Below are positions 1-12,377 of a stretch of DNA of 64,000 bases, in pieces. The stretch is from assembly GCA_021527695.1 (NCBI GenBank), contig JAKFAO010000008.1, forward strand, positions 806,001 through 870,000, written 5' to 3'. The position numbers were made by a program, and so were the translations under genes. This DNA comes from Naematelia aurantialba. Lineage: Eukaryota > Basidiomycota > Tremellomycetes > Tremellales > Naemateliaceae. The notes below the pieces were generated by a model. The model was given only the letters and a program-made list of their open reading frames with translations. It searched no databases and was not told where the DNA came from. Within the stretch, counting starts at the first letter, position 1, and each line of letters opens with the position of its first letter.

Positions 1-2293
1 TGTCAATGCCGCTCTTGACTAAATCAACCAGGCAAGTATTGTCCAATGGGTTGTACTGGTTGGTAACCAGCTTGATGGCTTCTTGTCCCACTAGACCACC
101 CAAAAATGCAGCTGTTGTAGGCAGCGTCCCAAATCCTCCTCGTGCCCTGAAAACGCATCAGTGATTGAACCCACCAAGTCGAAGATCTTGCAAGACATAC
201 ACTTCAGCGATTGCCTCGACAACCAAATCGCCAATATCTCCAGAGAAGCCATCAACTACATCGCGGATGATGCGCCGCACCGTTTCCGCCATTCTGCGCG
301 AATCTTCCGCCATGTCCTCGTCCTGGCTGGTGCCCGGCCACCGATTACGTTCCGAGTAAAATCGTTCTGCAGCGAGAAATGCCAGATGCAGTGGGAAGTA
401 GATCTCGTATGGGGCGTTGCCATCGGAGAAGCTGTCCCCTGTCGGGGATGAACACCAAGCAGAACGACAGGCTAGAGAGACATACCAATCATAGCTCTCA
501 CACCGCCTTGGATCTCCTTACCCGACCGCATAGATCGACCCTTGATGACATTGACTCCTCCTGAATTCTTGACGAAACTTTCAACCTCCTCGATGGGAAT
601 CCCATCCGCTGGCAGGCCGACGGATTCCAGGGTCTTGGCCAAGTAGACTTGAAATTTCTCGAGGTCGGCTCGGTACTGCTCTTTGTACAGGTTCTGTAGC
701 GCAACATATGAGGTCGTGGAGGAATGCATGTCCGGTAGAGATGGGGATATTGGTGGGAGGTGTGGCGGTGATGCGAGATATTGGTGCAATGCTTGAAGAA
801 GAATGTGTAAGTTTTTAGACTGTGATTATCAGCTTTGAGCCTGGTAACATGAATGAGCGCACATTTTGTGTAGCCGGTGTGCCTTTTTCCGCTTCTAATA
901 GCTGTTGCAGCTCGTAAGGTGTCTGCGTGGTCTCAGTGACAGCCCAATATACCTATACTGACTCACATTGCTCTCGGTCCACACTCGATAGGCTTGATTC
1001 AGGGCCTCGTCGATATTCTCCTCATCGCCCTTCCTCTTGAGGGCTTTCAACAGTGCTTTGAACTCATTACGCTCTGCAGTCCGCTCGTCATCTGCCTTAT
1101 TTTGTCCCGGATAACGTCCCTCATGCTACCGAGGTCAACATGTAGATGCAGCCTTCAACTGTGTGACGCACGTTGTCCTTCCACTGACAGCCTATGCGTA
1201 CCAGCAGTACCAGCCAAGGGACATGTGAGTACTCCAAAGAATCCATGCTTTCAAGGTCTAATTCCCGAGCATGTCTCTCGAGTGCCGGGAAAGGTTTGTC
1301 GATCCTGAGCGTGTGTGTGTTGTCAGGATGAGTATCGACAACTACTTCAGTCAGCTTCACCGCCAGGCAAAGTTATGGACAGCCGACCGCAATGCTCTCG
1401 GAGCTGGATCTCAAGCCTTCCGCAAAATCCAGAGTTCCGAATTGCGATCAACGGAATATCAGGACCGTCAATCTCAGATGACGCTACACGATCAGCATAG
1501 ATAGACAGCGACACCAACCCTGCCACAAAAGGTCCGAAAGAAGCAGCTCGATGTCGGGCTCGATGTTCGTGGCGATGATGAGAGTGAAAGATGTGAAAAA
1601 GGTGGGATCCGACTGGAGCAACCCTTCAATATCCTGCGTAACGTGAGATCCGGCGGACGTCATGGAAGAAAAATTCACCTCAACCTTCGAGGCGCCCTCC
1701 ACCGAGGGATTCAGCTCGAGCAGAAGTCTGTCCGGTCAGTAAAGCTGAGCCCAAATGAGGATCTAGCATCTAACCTGACAGCTTCTTCAGCGATGGATAG
1801 ACCGACACTATCAGGATGCAAGAAGAAGTTGGTAGCCACATCTTTTGGCTGCGCGATGGCGGGGGATAAGATGGTGAAGTGTTGAATACCTTAAGGGAAG
1901 GTATGAGTTCTTCTCACAACGATGGGGCCCTGAACTCACCAGGCAAGACGAGGTTCTTGAGAGCCTGGCAGCCTGCCGCGTCGCAGCCTACTAGTAAGAC
2001 TCTCGCCGATTCTAGAGACCGCTGGCCTGATGAAGCCCACAATCTGAACACTTATCAGTATGTGCAACCTCGGAGTAAGTAATACATTGACACTCGTACA
2101 GTTTATGGAGAAATGGAGAAGAAAGGAAGTACAGACCGACCTTAGCTGACGATCATACCGCCTCTGTTTCGCATCAGGTCTATATCTGTAGTTATTCTCA
2201 GCCACCTCCACCTGATGAGACTGTCTCAGAAACACACGATGGGATTGTACTGGTCCCTGTCGTAGCTTGAACAATGTCCACAGAGTCGTCCAT
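1..2293 (-). CDS. ULA1: NEDD8-activating enzyme E1 regulatory subunit (APP-BP1/Ula1), 3' end cut by window edge
   Basis: This is the non-catalytic half of the heterodimeric E1 that activates NEDD8/Rub1 for cullin modification. The start is the ATG at 2293; exon 1 joins, through a GT...AG intron ending near 2183, to RPDAKQRRYDRQLR, the hallmark N-terminus of the family. Further exons carry an ELNPSVEG-like segment, a FFTSFTLIIATNI strand of the Rossmann-like adenylation fold (about 1,545-1,620) and the middle-domain helix DLEKFQVYLAKTLESVG (about 600-670). The last visible exon reads GGLVGQEAIKLVTNQYNPLDN, the conserved C-terminal block, so only a few residues lie beyond position 1. Many short introns. 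The family lacks the catalytic cysteine, which sits in the Uba3 partner. Family identity is near certain; individual exon borders are less so. Confidence 0.88.
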
Positions 2294-2616
2294 TCTGGCT
2301 AGTTTGAGCGGTCGCTGGTTTGGCGGTGAGGATGGAGGGGAAGGCTGCATGGAGGTCCCTGGAGTCGGCGCCCTCTGTGTGAGAGAGATGAGGTTTCCAG
2401 GTCCTTTTCCAGTTGCTGGCAGGAAACCGGAAGGCAACAGAGCAAGCGATTGCTCGGGAGAGCCGAAAGAAAGGAAGCCACCACTCGGGTAAACTCAAAG
2501 GCATCGTTCATCTGGTGGAGGCTTCCTTCGTAAATGCTTCCGTCCTGCCTGTCCAGCTAGAGAAAGAATGCGCATCTAACAATATCGTATCGCACTATCT
2601 AGACGTATATAATCGC

Positions 2617-4592
2617 TCACCAGCCTAAGAAGCCGTTCTCGCACCCCTCAGGGCGCTGCAGTCCAGTCCCAGCCCGAAGCAAACCTGGCACAACACGCCC
2701 CCGTAAGATAGTCTCTTCAACCACTCGGGGGATCTCCTGGGGCGTCACCCGACCATAAGACAGATATGCACCAGATGGGAAGATAATCTACACAGAGGGT
2801 GTCAGCGAGTTCTTCCAAGGCATACTCGAGAGCAGAGTAGTCCCAAATGTAGTAGGAAACATACAAGCATGACTCCGGAATAGCGATGGCCACCAAGGTG
2901 ATTGATGTTGAAAATTCCAACCTCGCCACCGTTGCCTCCTTTGACACCCTCGATATCCGCGATCCTTCGGCCGACTTCGGTCTCCCTCTCCGCAGCGTCT
3001 CCCGAGATCTCCTCGAGTGGGGGTCCGTCAAGATGCGACAAGCTGGAACCGGTCTCGTCGACGGTGATCTCGTGTTTCCCGAGACACTGGACGAGCGCGT
3101 GCCGCAAGAGAGGTGCGGCAATGTGGCATCGCTTGTCGCGGCGCTTGTGGGAGCCTAGGAAGGGTGGTCAGTGACATTTTGCCATGAAGGGAGGAGAAAA
3201 GCACCAAGAAAAGAAGAGTGGTAAAAGTCGAAGGAAGAAAGAGTGAAGAAAGTATGCCAAAATGAAAGAATGGAAAATTGTACACGCACAGAGAAGGACA
3301 ACAGCACGATATGGCAGAACATAAGAACGTCTTCGGCCCACTCCATCGTCTATCGCAGGAGCACCGGATCTGCCAAGCTTATCAGACAGTGCGCCATTCC
3401 AGAGCCCTTCTGCGCCCTGTAGCGAGTTCTCGATCTCATGCACGACCTTCCAGTCGGGAAACACGATGACGCTCTGGTCCTGCGGGTCGTCCGACTGGCT
3501 GATCATGCTGGACGAGTACATGCTGGGCAATGGTAGCGGACCTGCCGGGGCAGGGGCGCCTCCCGCGAATGGTGACGGGGCGAGGAAGCTTTCAAGTGCC
3601 TTCTTGTCGTGTGGTCCAAGCTTTGGGCCCTTGCCGCCGCCGCCCTTGCCCCCAGATGGGAGGGTTTCAAAGAAATTCGCTAGTTGATGCGGCAGACCAT
3701 CCTTGTCATCCTAGGCACAAGACACCGTCAGCTATACTTGAACTCGCCAGCGCGTCGCGTTACATACCGTGTGAGAGTGTGGCCAGTCGCTCTTCCCCGT
3801 GCTGACAACGAGCAGGCGCCCACGAACCGGCTGCCCCGAGCCCGGTAGCTCCGAGTCCCAATCCACGTCGAAACCTTTTGGAAGAGTCCCCACATCTCCA
3901 TACTCCTCTTCAACATATTCTGCATAGCTCTTCCCTCCCCATATCCCTGCTTCGCTGACGATCCCCGCCCCTCCTTCACTCGGCTCGGGACAAGGGTGGT
4001 CGCACGTCGCGCAATCGGAGTGGTCCACTGGGACACCATATGCGCTCAATTCTGTCGCGAGCTTCAAATACGTCTGTGCTCGCGCGGCGTCATGATGATC
4101 CGCGCCAGGCTTGGCGCCTCGAGATATGAACACCGACGAAAGCGTACGAAGCATTTCTTGCGAAACTGGCAGGATGCCCCTCGATACAACGGCGGAGTCA
4201 ATGTGCCAACGCCCCCTGGAGAAAGAGCTACGGCTGGTAATTCGGGCTTTCTTACTGGATGAATGGAAGGGGGAGATGGGGGCGAAAAAGGCTTGGCGGG
4301 GACGATGTGGATCAAGCTTGTATTGGTCAGCTGGGAAATGGCCTGCTCCGAATGTTTCGCATGATTCGCAGCAAGGGATATCTGATAACCCGACTGCGCA
4401 TTCCTTTTTTGGGCCAGCCATCGGACCCGATGGCGCGTTTACTGCCGCCGAGCCAAGGAGGAGGGAGTGAATAAGGTTTTGCACGTCTTTTTTGATTCCG
4501 CTGGGTGGAGGTTGTCCCCCAGACGCGTTTTGCTGCTTGGGCAAAAGAGAGGGAAAGTAGACAGCGAGAGCTATCCAGCATAGCAGATTCAT
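2617..4592 (-). CDS. AIM32: Aim32/sucrase-ferredoxin-like thioredoxin-fold [2Fe-2S] protein
   Basis: The protein matches the Suc/Fer-like family that includes yeast Aim32, a thioredoxin-like [2Fe-2S] protein of mitochondria and cytosol linked to redox quality control. A CxxC (CESC) lies in the N-terminal part next to GHFPADQYKLD. A C-x8-C motif (CSHKRRDKRC) is rebuilt only when the intron 3155-3289 is removed, splitting the first Cys codon. An H-x3-H motif (HLGGH, 2886-2900) follows. These are the pairs expected to hold the cluster in this family. The C-terminus ends ENGFLGW with TGA at 2617-2619. I chose the ATG at 4592, but the N-terminus is uncertain because the open frame extends upstream without an ATG. 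It is transcribed divergently from the ATRIP-like gene. Confidence 0.8.
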
Positions 4593-4798
4593 CTGTGCAT
4601 CGACACACGGCTGACCAAAAAGGTTCAGAGAAACAAGGGCCCGCTCCGCGGTATTCAGATTCAATACGCAGCCGTCGGAAGAGCCACCGAGATCCAGCAG
4701 AGAACCACTCGGCAGCTCAGAATACTTGCCTCAGCGATGATTAGCAGGTGAGACTCCTCCCATTGTATGATTACTGACGACCCCTTCAGAACCTAGGA
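4593..4798. promoter_or_regulatory. Shared intergenic promoter region between AIM32-like and ATRIP-like genes
   Basis: Two start codons face away from each other only 206 bases apart, so this stretch must hold both promoters and 5' leaders. It may be shorter still if the AIM32-like gene starts upstream. No TATA box stands out to me. Confidence 0.5.
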
Positions 4799-7700
4799 AT
4801 GTCGTCAGACTACGAAGAAGCAGACGATGATCTTTTCGGACAGCTTGATGCCACTGCTCTGGAAGACCTGGAGACCGGCGCTTATGCGAAGTATTCTGCC
4901 GCCTCTCAAGCTCTCCCCTCTGCAGGCAACAAGGCGACTCACCATCAGTTGGCTCGTCCCAAGAATGCGGTCGCGGGTCCCTCCAGGCTCGGTATGGGCA
5001 GGAGGGATGAACCCAGAGCTCTGAACACTCGACCAGGGCAGTCGGGTTCTGGTTTTGGTTGGGAATTCGGCGGCAAACGAGACGCCGACCCCGAACGCCA
5101 TATCGCCAATGTGGAGAAACAATCCGCATACTGGGGCGGCAATGCTCAAAAAGGCAACGATAGATACTCGGACGTGATCATGGATGATAAAAGAGATTAT
5201 GCGGTGGTGGCAGAAATTGAGCCGGAAGGTGAAGTGGTGGACAGCTTGGTTGCGAGAAATATGGTTCTTCCTCGCTCAACCCAGTCTGCTGCTCAAGCTC
5301 GACGACAAGCCGTCTTTTCAGCTTCGCAAGCTCCACCAGGCCCTCCTGTACCTCCTAGGCCGCCCGGACCGCCAATCAACCGTGAGCCTATACGGCAGCC
5401 ACCTCCGGTCCAGCTGCAGCAGCCTGCATCCCGATTCCCAGCTCGCAGCCTCTCGCGATCGGTCTCGGCAGGATCCCACCCTGTACCGCAGCATACAGGG
5501 ACGAATGGTCGTTTTAGCCCAATCCTGCCGCCTGTAGCTTCTCAGTCTGAGACTCCGCCTGCTTCTCAAGGCTCCGTCGCGCGCCGTACAGCCTTAGAAC
5601 TGGCCGAGGAGAGACGCAGGCGAGAGGCTGTTGAGGCGGAGCTGCAGACGTTGCGAAAGCAGTTTAGGGATGAATCCCACAGGGCGACCCCTGCGGAGCC
5701 GGAGAATGATGTCAACCTCGCCCAAAGGCTCAAGGCAATGGAGCAGGAATTGTGGGTAGCGCGAGGCGAGGCCGAGGCACTTCGCCGTAATCAGCGCAGG
5801 GTGAGCAACATCTCTTGTCTACGACGCCGTGTTTCGGCTGACCTGGTGGACCAGGATAAGCAGAGTCATGAAGAAGGCGAGAATCGGTATCGAGCAAAGC
5901 TTGCAGAGATGGAAGCTGCATTACACCAGAAGGAGATCGAGACGAATCGTCGAATAGAAAGTGTAAAAACTCAGGCGGTGTTTCATGTAGGTCCTCCATT
6001 CCTTACAACCGTGCGCCTGTCTCACACCCAAATTCAGAACCATGCACTCTTGTCCTCAACCACAAAAGCCCGAATGCCTCATGGGATTTCCAGCAGTCAG
6101 ACACCTGCTAGAGGACTCCTCTCGAGCCCGAGAAAGCCAGGTGGGTCTCAGGCAGAAGAGATCTCTGCGATAGCACAAGGCAAGAGTAGGTCGCTTCATG
6201 TTTCGGATAGGGAATATCTGCTGATAACAGCAAGTGAGAGCACCACCTCCACCGCCTCCAACTTTCAAAAAACTCAGCAACGCATTTGTAGAGACGCCAA
6301 TCATTACTGGCAGAGTCAAACGGCAACGTACTGAGGCACTGTCGCCGTCGCCACTCAAATCCACCACGAGAACATCGGAGCGTCAGGGCGAAGTCGACGA
6401 GGATGAACCCATGCCGGGAGCTGCACCTGTAATCGGGAATGATGCCGATGTGTTCGATGCTGTCCCTAGAGAAGAATCCATGCAAGTCGACCATGAAGAA
6501 CAAGAAATAGATTTTCGATCTCTGGCAAGTGGTCTCATTGTCATGGACGCATTTAGATCTGATAAAACTAGTTGTTGTACCACTTATTCCACCACAACTC
6601 GCTGTCAGCCTTGCAGACGGCTCTGGATCCGGAGAGTATCACCCAACCTACCATATACCGCATCTTCAACCATGTTCCAGATTCTGGCGAAATCCGCAGC
6701 AAACACTCGCAAGCTTGTGGCGATATTCTACGCATGTGCGGTGACAATGACCTGCAGGTGGACGACATGTATCGTCAGCTAGCCACAAGTCTAGTGGCGC
6801 TAGTGGAGATACATACCGGACTAGTGTGGACATCATCAGCGTGTTCTTTCGCAGTTGTGGGTTCTGATAGGTGTTTCTGGACACGGCTGATTCGATACAG
6901 ATGGAGACTCTCGTCAACGTCCTCTCTTTACTATCTCGGACGGCGACGCTCTTTCCTGACTTTGTGCCGGTCTTGTGTAATACTGCAACAGCTAATATCC
7001 CAAGTCTGGCGGCTGATCTCGTCAACAAGATTTTTGCTCCAGTAGATGGCATTGCCAAGCTTCAGGAGGAGTTGGAGAACCATGCAAGAGAGGCAAAGTT
7101 GGGCCTGGAGAAGTACGCCAACGCGAAGCTGGAAAACAGGTGGTCGCTAGATCTGGCGTGGTACATTGCAGATTTGACTATGGCGCTATCCTGGTTTTCC
7201 GCTGGATCGTTCCCATGGTGAGTCAGCTGTGTGGCCAATTGAGTGTTCGCTAACGAAATGTCCGGTCCAGGCAGAGCTCGCAACTGGTTGACGTATTGCT
7301 TGGTTTGACTGCTCCACATCTCGACTCGCTGATCGTCAAGAAGGGCGTCGAGGCTATCTTTGGTGTCTCGTTAGGTAAGTTGTCCGAGCACGCGGAGAGC
7401 TTGTAGGGCTAAGGCTGACCGGTCGCGAAGATCGAGATAGCTTCCGACCGGCGTTGCAGATGTCCGCCGTCCATGCCAAACTTGATGCGAAACTTGACGA
7501 GCAGCCTTTGCTCGAACGGATCAGCAGATTATTGATGGTTCCGCATTCTGGTTGGGACGACAACGATGTCAGTTGCCTGCCGTGTTTCTCGGATTGGCGC
7601 TGACTTACTCTAGACCTACCGTCTCACAATGCTTCTCATTCGAGCTACGCAGCAACTGTCAATAGCAGATAAAGATGCGGTGTTGCTTGTAGCGGACCAG

Positions 7701-8451
7701 TCGATCATCCCCTTGGCGTTGGTGACACTGATCGAGAGGGAGTCAAAACCAGTCTGGGGTATCGACCTGGAAGACCGCGACCCCGCCGAGTAAGGCAGCT
7801 GTTCTTACGGTTGCGTGAGATGATGCTGACGAGTTTTAGATCACTGCGAATGTTGCAACAGATCCTGTATCTTCTCCATCACCTTGTCTACCCAATAGCT
7901 CTCCACACCACTACCCGTCTCGCATCTTCCCAACGTCAACCGGGCTATGCTACAGCCGAGGACGAGCCTGAGCCGGATCCAGATGACATCCCAACCGGGA
8001 TCAACCTGATGGACCGGATAAGTCGCCCAAACCAGCCACGAGAATTTGCCGGTATTCCCCATCTGTTCGTTTCGGCCCTCGGCAGGCTGTCGTATGCGGA
8101 GCCGGCGATCGACGACGAAGTGCTGAAAGCAGGGGAAAAGACGGGTGATTGGGATCTGCGCGTGATTCAATGTACGTCTCTGGTTCTGATGAGCGTTCAT
8201 CAACTCTTGCCTGCCACAGGTAGGAGGAGAGGCTGACATTGCGAGCAGATCTGGCACAGGATATACTGGAGAGTGTGGTGGAGGGACCAGAAGGAGATGC
8301 GATCTACGAGCTATATGCTGGCGAAGACGAGGGGGAAGAAGCCGCGCCAGAAGGAGATGCAGCCGATGCGTGGCTGGAGGTAGGGGACGAGGTGGACGAG
8401 GATGTCTATGCTGAGGTTGCCGCGGAGCCTGAGGACGTGGAGATGGACTAG
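4799..8451 (+). CDS. ATRIP/Rad26-like DNA-damage checkpoint protein (putative)
   Basis: A long multi-exon gene starting at the ATG at 4799 and stopping at 8449-8451. The N-terminus has an acidic motif (DDDLFGQLDATALEDLE) followed by ASQAL, which resembles the RPA-binding acidic patch of ATRIP. Next come a low-complexity Pro/Ser stretch and a coiled coil (ALELAEERRRREAVEAELQ, then a second heptad region near 5,720-5,970). The rest (about 6,570-8,240) is a helical-repeat-like body, ending in a very acidic tail (EDVEMD). In ATRIP/Rad26/Ddc2 this layout recruits the ATR/Mec1 kinase to RPA-coated single-stranded DNA. Identity rests on architecture and the N-terminal motif, not on a catalytic signature; another coiled-coil/HEAT protein is possible. 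Confidence 0.6.
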
Positions 8452-9012
8452 CATGTTGCGTAGTAGTCTATAGTAGGAGTCGTCTGCCGACGTGTCGTTG
8501 TTGTCAGAGCGGTGTTCACATCCAGTGCAAATAATTATAACTCTTCAGACAATGGGAGCGATTGACGACGGAAGTGGACAGAGCGAGCCCCGATATTCAA
8601 GCGCGGCAACATCAAAAGAGTGCGATGAACCAACAGTCTCAAAAGAGTGTGCGGAAACAGCAACAGAACGCCAGATGGGTAGGAGGAGCTATTGTCTCGA
8701 AATACTTCACTGATGTCATCGGTCAGTCCACGGCCGTGAAGGCAGAGAAGTGTGTGATTGGGATGACAGATAGGAAATGTCCTTCAGTGTGCAAAGGAGT
8801 GAACAGGAGATGTTTGTCCGAGGTGTTTCGCGTGTGTGAGACGTCGGTCAGCACGTCGTCTGGAACAATGGCTATTGGAAGCATGGTGGAGCTGCCACCC
8901 ACTACCACGAAGACTCATAACCAATAAGAGAGGGAGGATCGGGCCTCGCTGATTCCCACTCGACTACTGCTCTTTCACCCATACAGCCCTACCAAATTGC
9001 CACTTGAACAGA
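8452..9012. other. Intergenic stretch, nothing supported
   Basis: Lies between the ATRIP-like stop and the next ORF start. Short open frames exist on both strands but none has intron signals, conserved motifs or a convincing start. Likely the 3' end of one transcript and the promoter of the next. Confidence 0.4.
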
Positions 9013-9882
9013 ATGTCCACCGAGCCATCAGAGCCCGCCCAGAAAGACGATGTTGAGAAAGCAGTCCTCAGTATCTGGGATAGCGCCTGGAAGGGAAATC
9101 CAAGCAAATGGCTTTCGGAATCTGACTACAATACCTTCAAAGGGCGATTGTCGGGACTAAGTGCTGTGGCCCCTGGCGACTTGACGGGGAAACTCAGACC
9201 GCTCTTTGAACAGTGCGACGGCCTAGTCTCCTCCCCACAGTCTACGGATGGCCGTGTCGCTGAAGGAGCCTATACCATTGCCACGCTGCTGTCCAAGTAT
9301 GCTCGGGAACGAGCGGGCTCGGAGCCGAGCAGCGGAGCGCTCTCTGCGCTGCTCTCAGAGCGGCACGAATGGGAATCCATGACAGTGCCTCCGGTGAATT
9401 CTGCACTGACGGGAGAGGGATTCAGCCCGCGAGTTCACACGACCGCTACGAGTGGAAGCCGGCTACGTTCACCTTATGCGCGACCGTCCTCCAGATCCAC
9501 GGCGGGAGACCACGTCTCCACTAATGCGCTTCTAGATAGGAGAGCAGAAATGGGCCTAACGAGCTCCCGCTCTTCAAATGCAATGGCAGGGGGGGCCGAT
9601 CAGCTCGGACACATGGCTGCATCAGCCAACACGTCCATCTTTGAGCCAAGCTCATCTCAGAGCCAGCTTACGGACATGGGGACTTCCACCACGTCGGACA
9701 CAAGTCAGCTTGAAGAAGATTTACTAACACGGCTCAATGGGGGGTGGGTACCCCCGCCTCTCAACACCCCAAGGGACGCTATGGCCACGTTGGCCCAACG
9801 TAGCCAACAACAGACCCGGCGTGAGCGGTGGAGGAAGGTGGGAAAGGAAGGCAGACACGATGACGACGCTGGTACAAAATGA
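9013..9882 (+). CDS. Unrecognised intronless protein, about 289 residues
   Basis: A single uninterrupted frame from the ATG at 9013 to the stop at 9880-9882. I do not recognise the protein. The first about 100 residues look folded and helical (an acidic start, then VEKAVLSIWDSAWKG and a KLRPLFEQCDG segment). The middle is Ser/Thr/Gly-rich and probably disordered, with many Ser/Arg pairs. The last 60 residues return to a charged helix (REDLLTRL-like, then QQQTRRERWRKVGKEG). No signal peptide or membrane segment is seen. Its lack of introns is unusual beside its neighbours. It could be a lineage-specific gene; the function is unknown. Confidence 0.6.
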   Translation: MSTEPSEPAQKDDVEKAVLSIWDSAWKGNPSKWLSESDYNTFKGRLSGLSAVAPGDLTGKLRPLFEQCDGLVSSPQSTDGRVAEGAYTIATLLSKYARERAGSEPSSGALSALLSERHEWESMTVPPVNSALTGEGFSPRVHTTATSGSRLRSPYARPSSRSTAGDHVSTNALLDRRAEMGLTSSRSSNAMAGGADQLGHMAASANTSIFEPSSSQSQLTDMGTSTTSDTSQLEEDLLTRLNGGWVPPPLNTPRDAMATLAQRSQQQTRRERWRKVGKEGRHDDDAGTK

Positions 9883-10466
9883 TACCTTCTGCTGAGATCA
9901 CGAAGTACGCATCATGACGGATACAGTTTATGTCATGCCCTGGGTCCTTCTTATGCAGTAGACCGCTTGTTAAGAGTTATTTTAGAGAGAGTTGAAACGA
10001 TGACAAGACGAAAGAGGACCTCCGTGCGTTCTCGCCACCGGCCTGCAGTATCTAGACAGCTGGTTTGGGCTAGTCATGGCTCCTCCAGTTTGTCCGCCCT
10101 AACATTTTTGGGCCCCTAATAGTACAAGGGTCAGACACAGATGAGCATTTTTTGGCAGGGAGGTACAGATGTTGTTTGTATTACCACCGGATGCCTGTCG
10201 GTAGTCCGACTATCTTCGAAGCGTTAGCGTGCTCGGTGGGATTTGGAACCAAGACAAGTTGCCACATTTGTCTGTGAAGTATCTACAATCCTCTCCTGCA
10301 GAGGAAAGCATGAAACAGTAGAATCAAAGAAGCGCCCCTACTCCCTTCTTCTTTACGCCCTCTTTGGCAGTGAAAATCCCACCGTCACGCCTTGAACCTT
10401 CTCAACCTGCCTCTTACCCGGTCTCCCTGCACAGTCCCTGCTCAAGCGGCGAATCGTCTACGCAGC
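9883..10466. other. Intergenic stretch, nothing supported
   Basis: About 580 bases between two intronless ORFs on the same strand. I see no ORF, RNA gene or repeat that I can support. The following ORF stays open upstream of its first ATG, to about 10392, so an upstream exon could lie here. Confidence 0.35.
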
Positions 10467-11387
10467 ATGTTACTACATATGCTCCATAGTGTTCGAACAG
10501 AGAGCTCTGGACCCGTGAAGAGCCTGAAGGAGATCTCGACTGCCCTGGAGACGCTACGAGAGCCATTGACGCTGTTTGGACTGAGTGACAGTTTTCAGGA
10601 AGCCCAAGACGAATTGAAGAAACTCGACCGCGCGCTTGCGCTTCGCGATACCTTGACTCCATTGGACTTTCTCCCGAGCACCGTTGCGGTGATAGGGCTG
10701 GGTATCGAACTCAATGTCTTGTACAGAGATCAGGTTGTCTCGCCTAGCAGGGAGGACTACAGAATCGAACTGAAACATGCCAGCCTCAGCTCGGAACTTA
10801 GGAATGATCTCAGGGAGCTCTTACTCAAGAACACAGGGACGTTGACCGAAGATCCCATCTTGGGGACCTCTACAAATAACAGACGTTTGAGTTCGTTCAT
10901 GGCTAAAACGGAACTTGAAGCACATCGGAGGAAAAGGATGGGTGAAAGCCTCAAGATCACCGCAAAAACTTTGACGGACGCGCTAGGTTGCAAGACGGAG
11001 GAGGCGGAACAAGCTCAGAGGATCCTTATGCAGTTACAAATTCAGCCTTCGCTGCAGCGCTGGTTGCGCTCGATGGACGGCCACGCCGAAACGGATGTGT
11101 TGGTCAGCCGGATGTTCGGGGTATGGGCCCAGCAGGATTCCGTACTGTCCCGGACCCAGTTCAGGAGCCTCCTCGAGCCGGAGACCCAAGAAAGCTTCGA
11201 CAAGGCTACATTCGGGGTCTATGCGCTCTTGGATGCCCATAGAGATCGACCCCTTGGAGAGACAACATGGATCCTTCAGGAAGACGTTGTAAGAGCGTGC
11301 TCGGAGATTCCGATCAAGAGCGACACAGAGAGTCCTTCCTCAGCTGGTTTCCTGCTGAACACACTTGCCTTGGGTTTCGATAGATGA
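10467..11387 (+). CDS. Unrecognised intronless protein, about 306 residues
   Basis: One continuous frame ending at 11385-11387; the first in-frame ATG is at 10467. The frame stays open upstream without an ATG, so the true N-terminus may sit in an earlier exon. The product looks almost wholly alpha-helical: a first helical block (KEISTALETLREPLTLFG), a mid block (SSELRNDLRELLLKNTG), and a third containing TLTDALGCKTEEAEQAQRIL and SRMFGVWAQQDSVLSRTQF. No membrane segment, signal peptide or known motif is visible to me. It has the same strand and the same absence of introns as the ORF at 9013. I do not assign a function. Confidence 0.6.
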   Translation: MLLHMLHSVRTESSGPVKSLKEISTALETLREPLTLFGLSDSFQEAQDELKKLDRALALRDTLTPLDFLPSTVAVIGLGIELNVLYRDQVVSPSREDYRIELKHASLSSELRNDLRELLLKNTGTLTEDPILGTSTNNRRLSSFMAKTELEAHRRKRMGESLKITAKTLTDALGCKTEEAEQAQRILMQLQIQPSLQRWLRSMDGHAETDVLVSRMFGVWAQQDSVLSRTQFRSLLEPETQESFDKATFGVYALLDAHRDRPLGETTWILQEDVVRACSEIPIKSDTESPSSAGFLLNTLALGFDR

Positions 11388-12377
11388 AATACATGGAATA
11401 TGCGGTGTTGGCATCTCCACAGACTTCGGACTTGCTGATCATCGTGTACTCTATTTGGCCAGACTCCCGTTGTCCAAAGGACTGTATACAATACCCATTC
11501 GCTGATTATTGGTCGCGATTATACTTGCAGGCCAAGTAGAGATGGGACTTATTGTTCAGTCGCCACAGGAACCTTCCACCTTGTACAGTGAATGAATCCT
11601 GCCATCTAGGTAAGCCCCTCGAGGGAACTGATTGTTCACTGACTTGGAAGGACGTCTGGAGCGCTCTTCGCTTTGAACATCATGCATCAGTGCATTCCTT
11701 CGTCAGTGACGATGATAGCTTAACCCACCTCGAATGGAGCGTTTGTAGCGGACGAAACGGTCTGCGCAAGAAGCAGAAGTTTCTTCTTCCTTCTTCAGGA
11801 GCTGAGCCGAGATCCTCCAATTCGAAGAGGGAAGATACGTAGTCTCCCCCAAAGTCCTTTTCCAAAAAGAAACCTGCATCTTCCGGGGTTCAGGCGAGAG
11901 CGGGCTGGAAGGGAGTGAGGTGGCGAGGTAAGAGCCCAGTGGCGAACTCTTCACCACTCATAGTGTAACGCCGTTGACTGAACCTCCTTTTCTATGTGGC
12001 AACCTCTTAACTCGTCAAAAAAACTCAGCATGCTCAACTGAAGTTCTGTCTGTAGTTGACAACTGGCCAATACACTTGCATTTGCTTTCCAAAGCATGTC
12101 AAGCCTTCGCCACTCATAGCTCCGCGATTTGAGCGAGTAGTAGAGTGCAGGTCACGTGATCCAAAGGGCTGTGTCTTCGGAGTCGCCACCCTTCCATTAT
12201 GTCTCTGCCAAGACTGGGAAGTCTCAACGGCCCTCTACAAGCCGGTTGTCATTTGCCATTCTCTCTTGCGATCGTACTTGGCGCGGACATTCATACACTC
12301 TTACACCCTCCTGAGTAGTTCTGCTGAGCTGGCGACCTCAAGCTCTACACTCTCCCAACCGTTCCCTCCTCGACGTC
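11388..12377. other. Intergenic stretch, nothing supported
   Basis: About 990 bases without a supported gene. Small frames at 11552-11842 and 12056-12388 lack conserved features. The right end, just before 12378, is pyrimidine-rich and fits the 5' leader of the zinc-ribbon gene. Confidence 0.4.
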
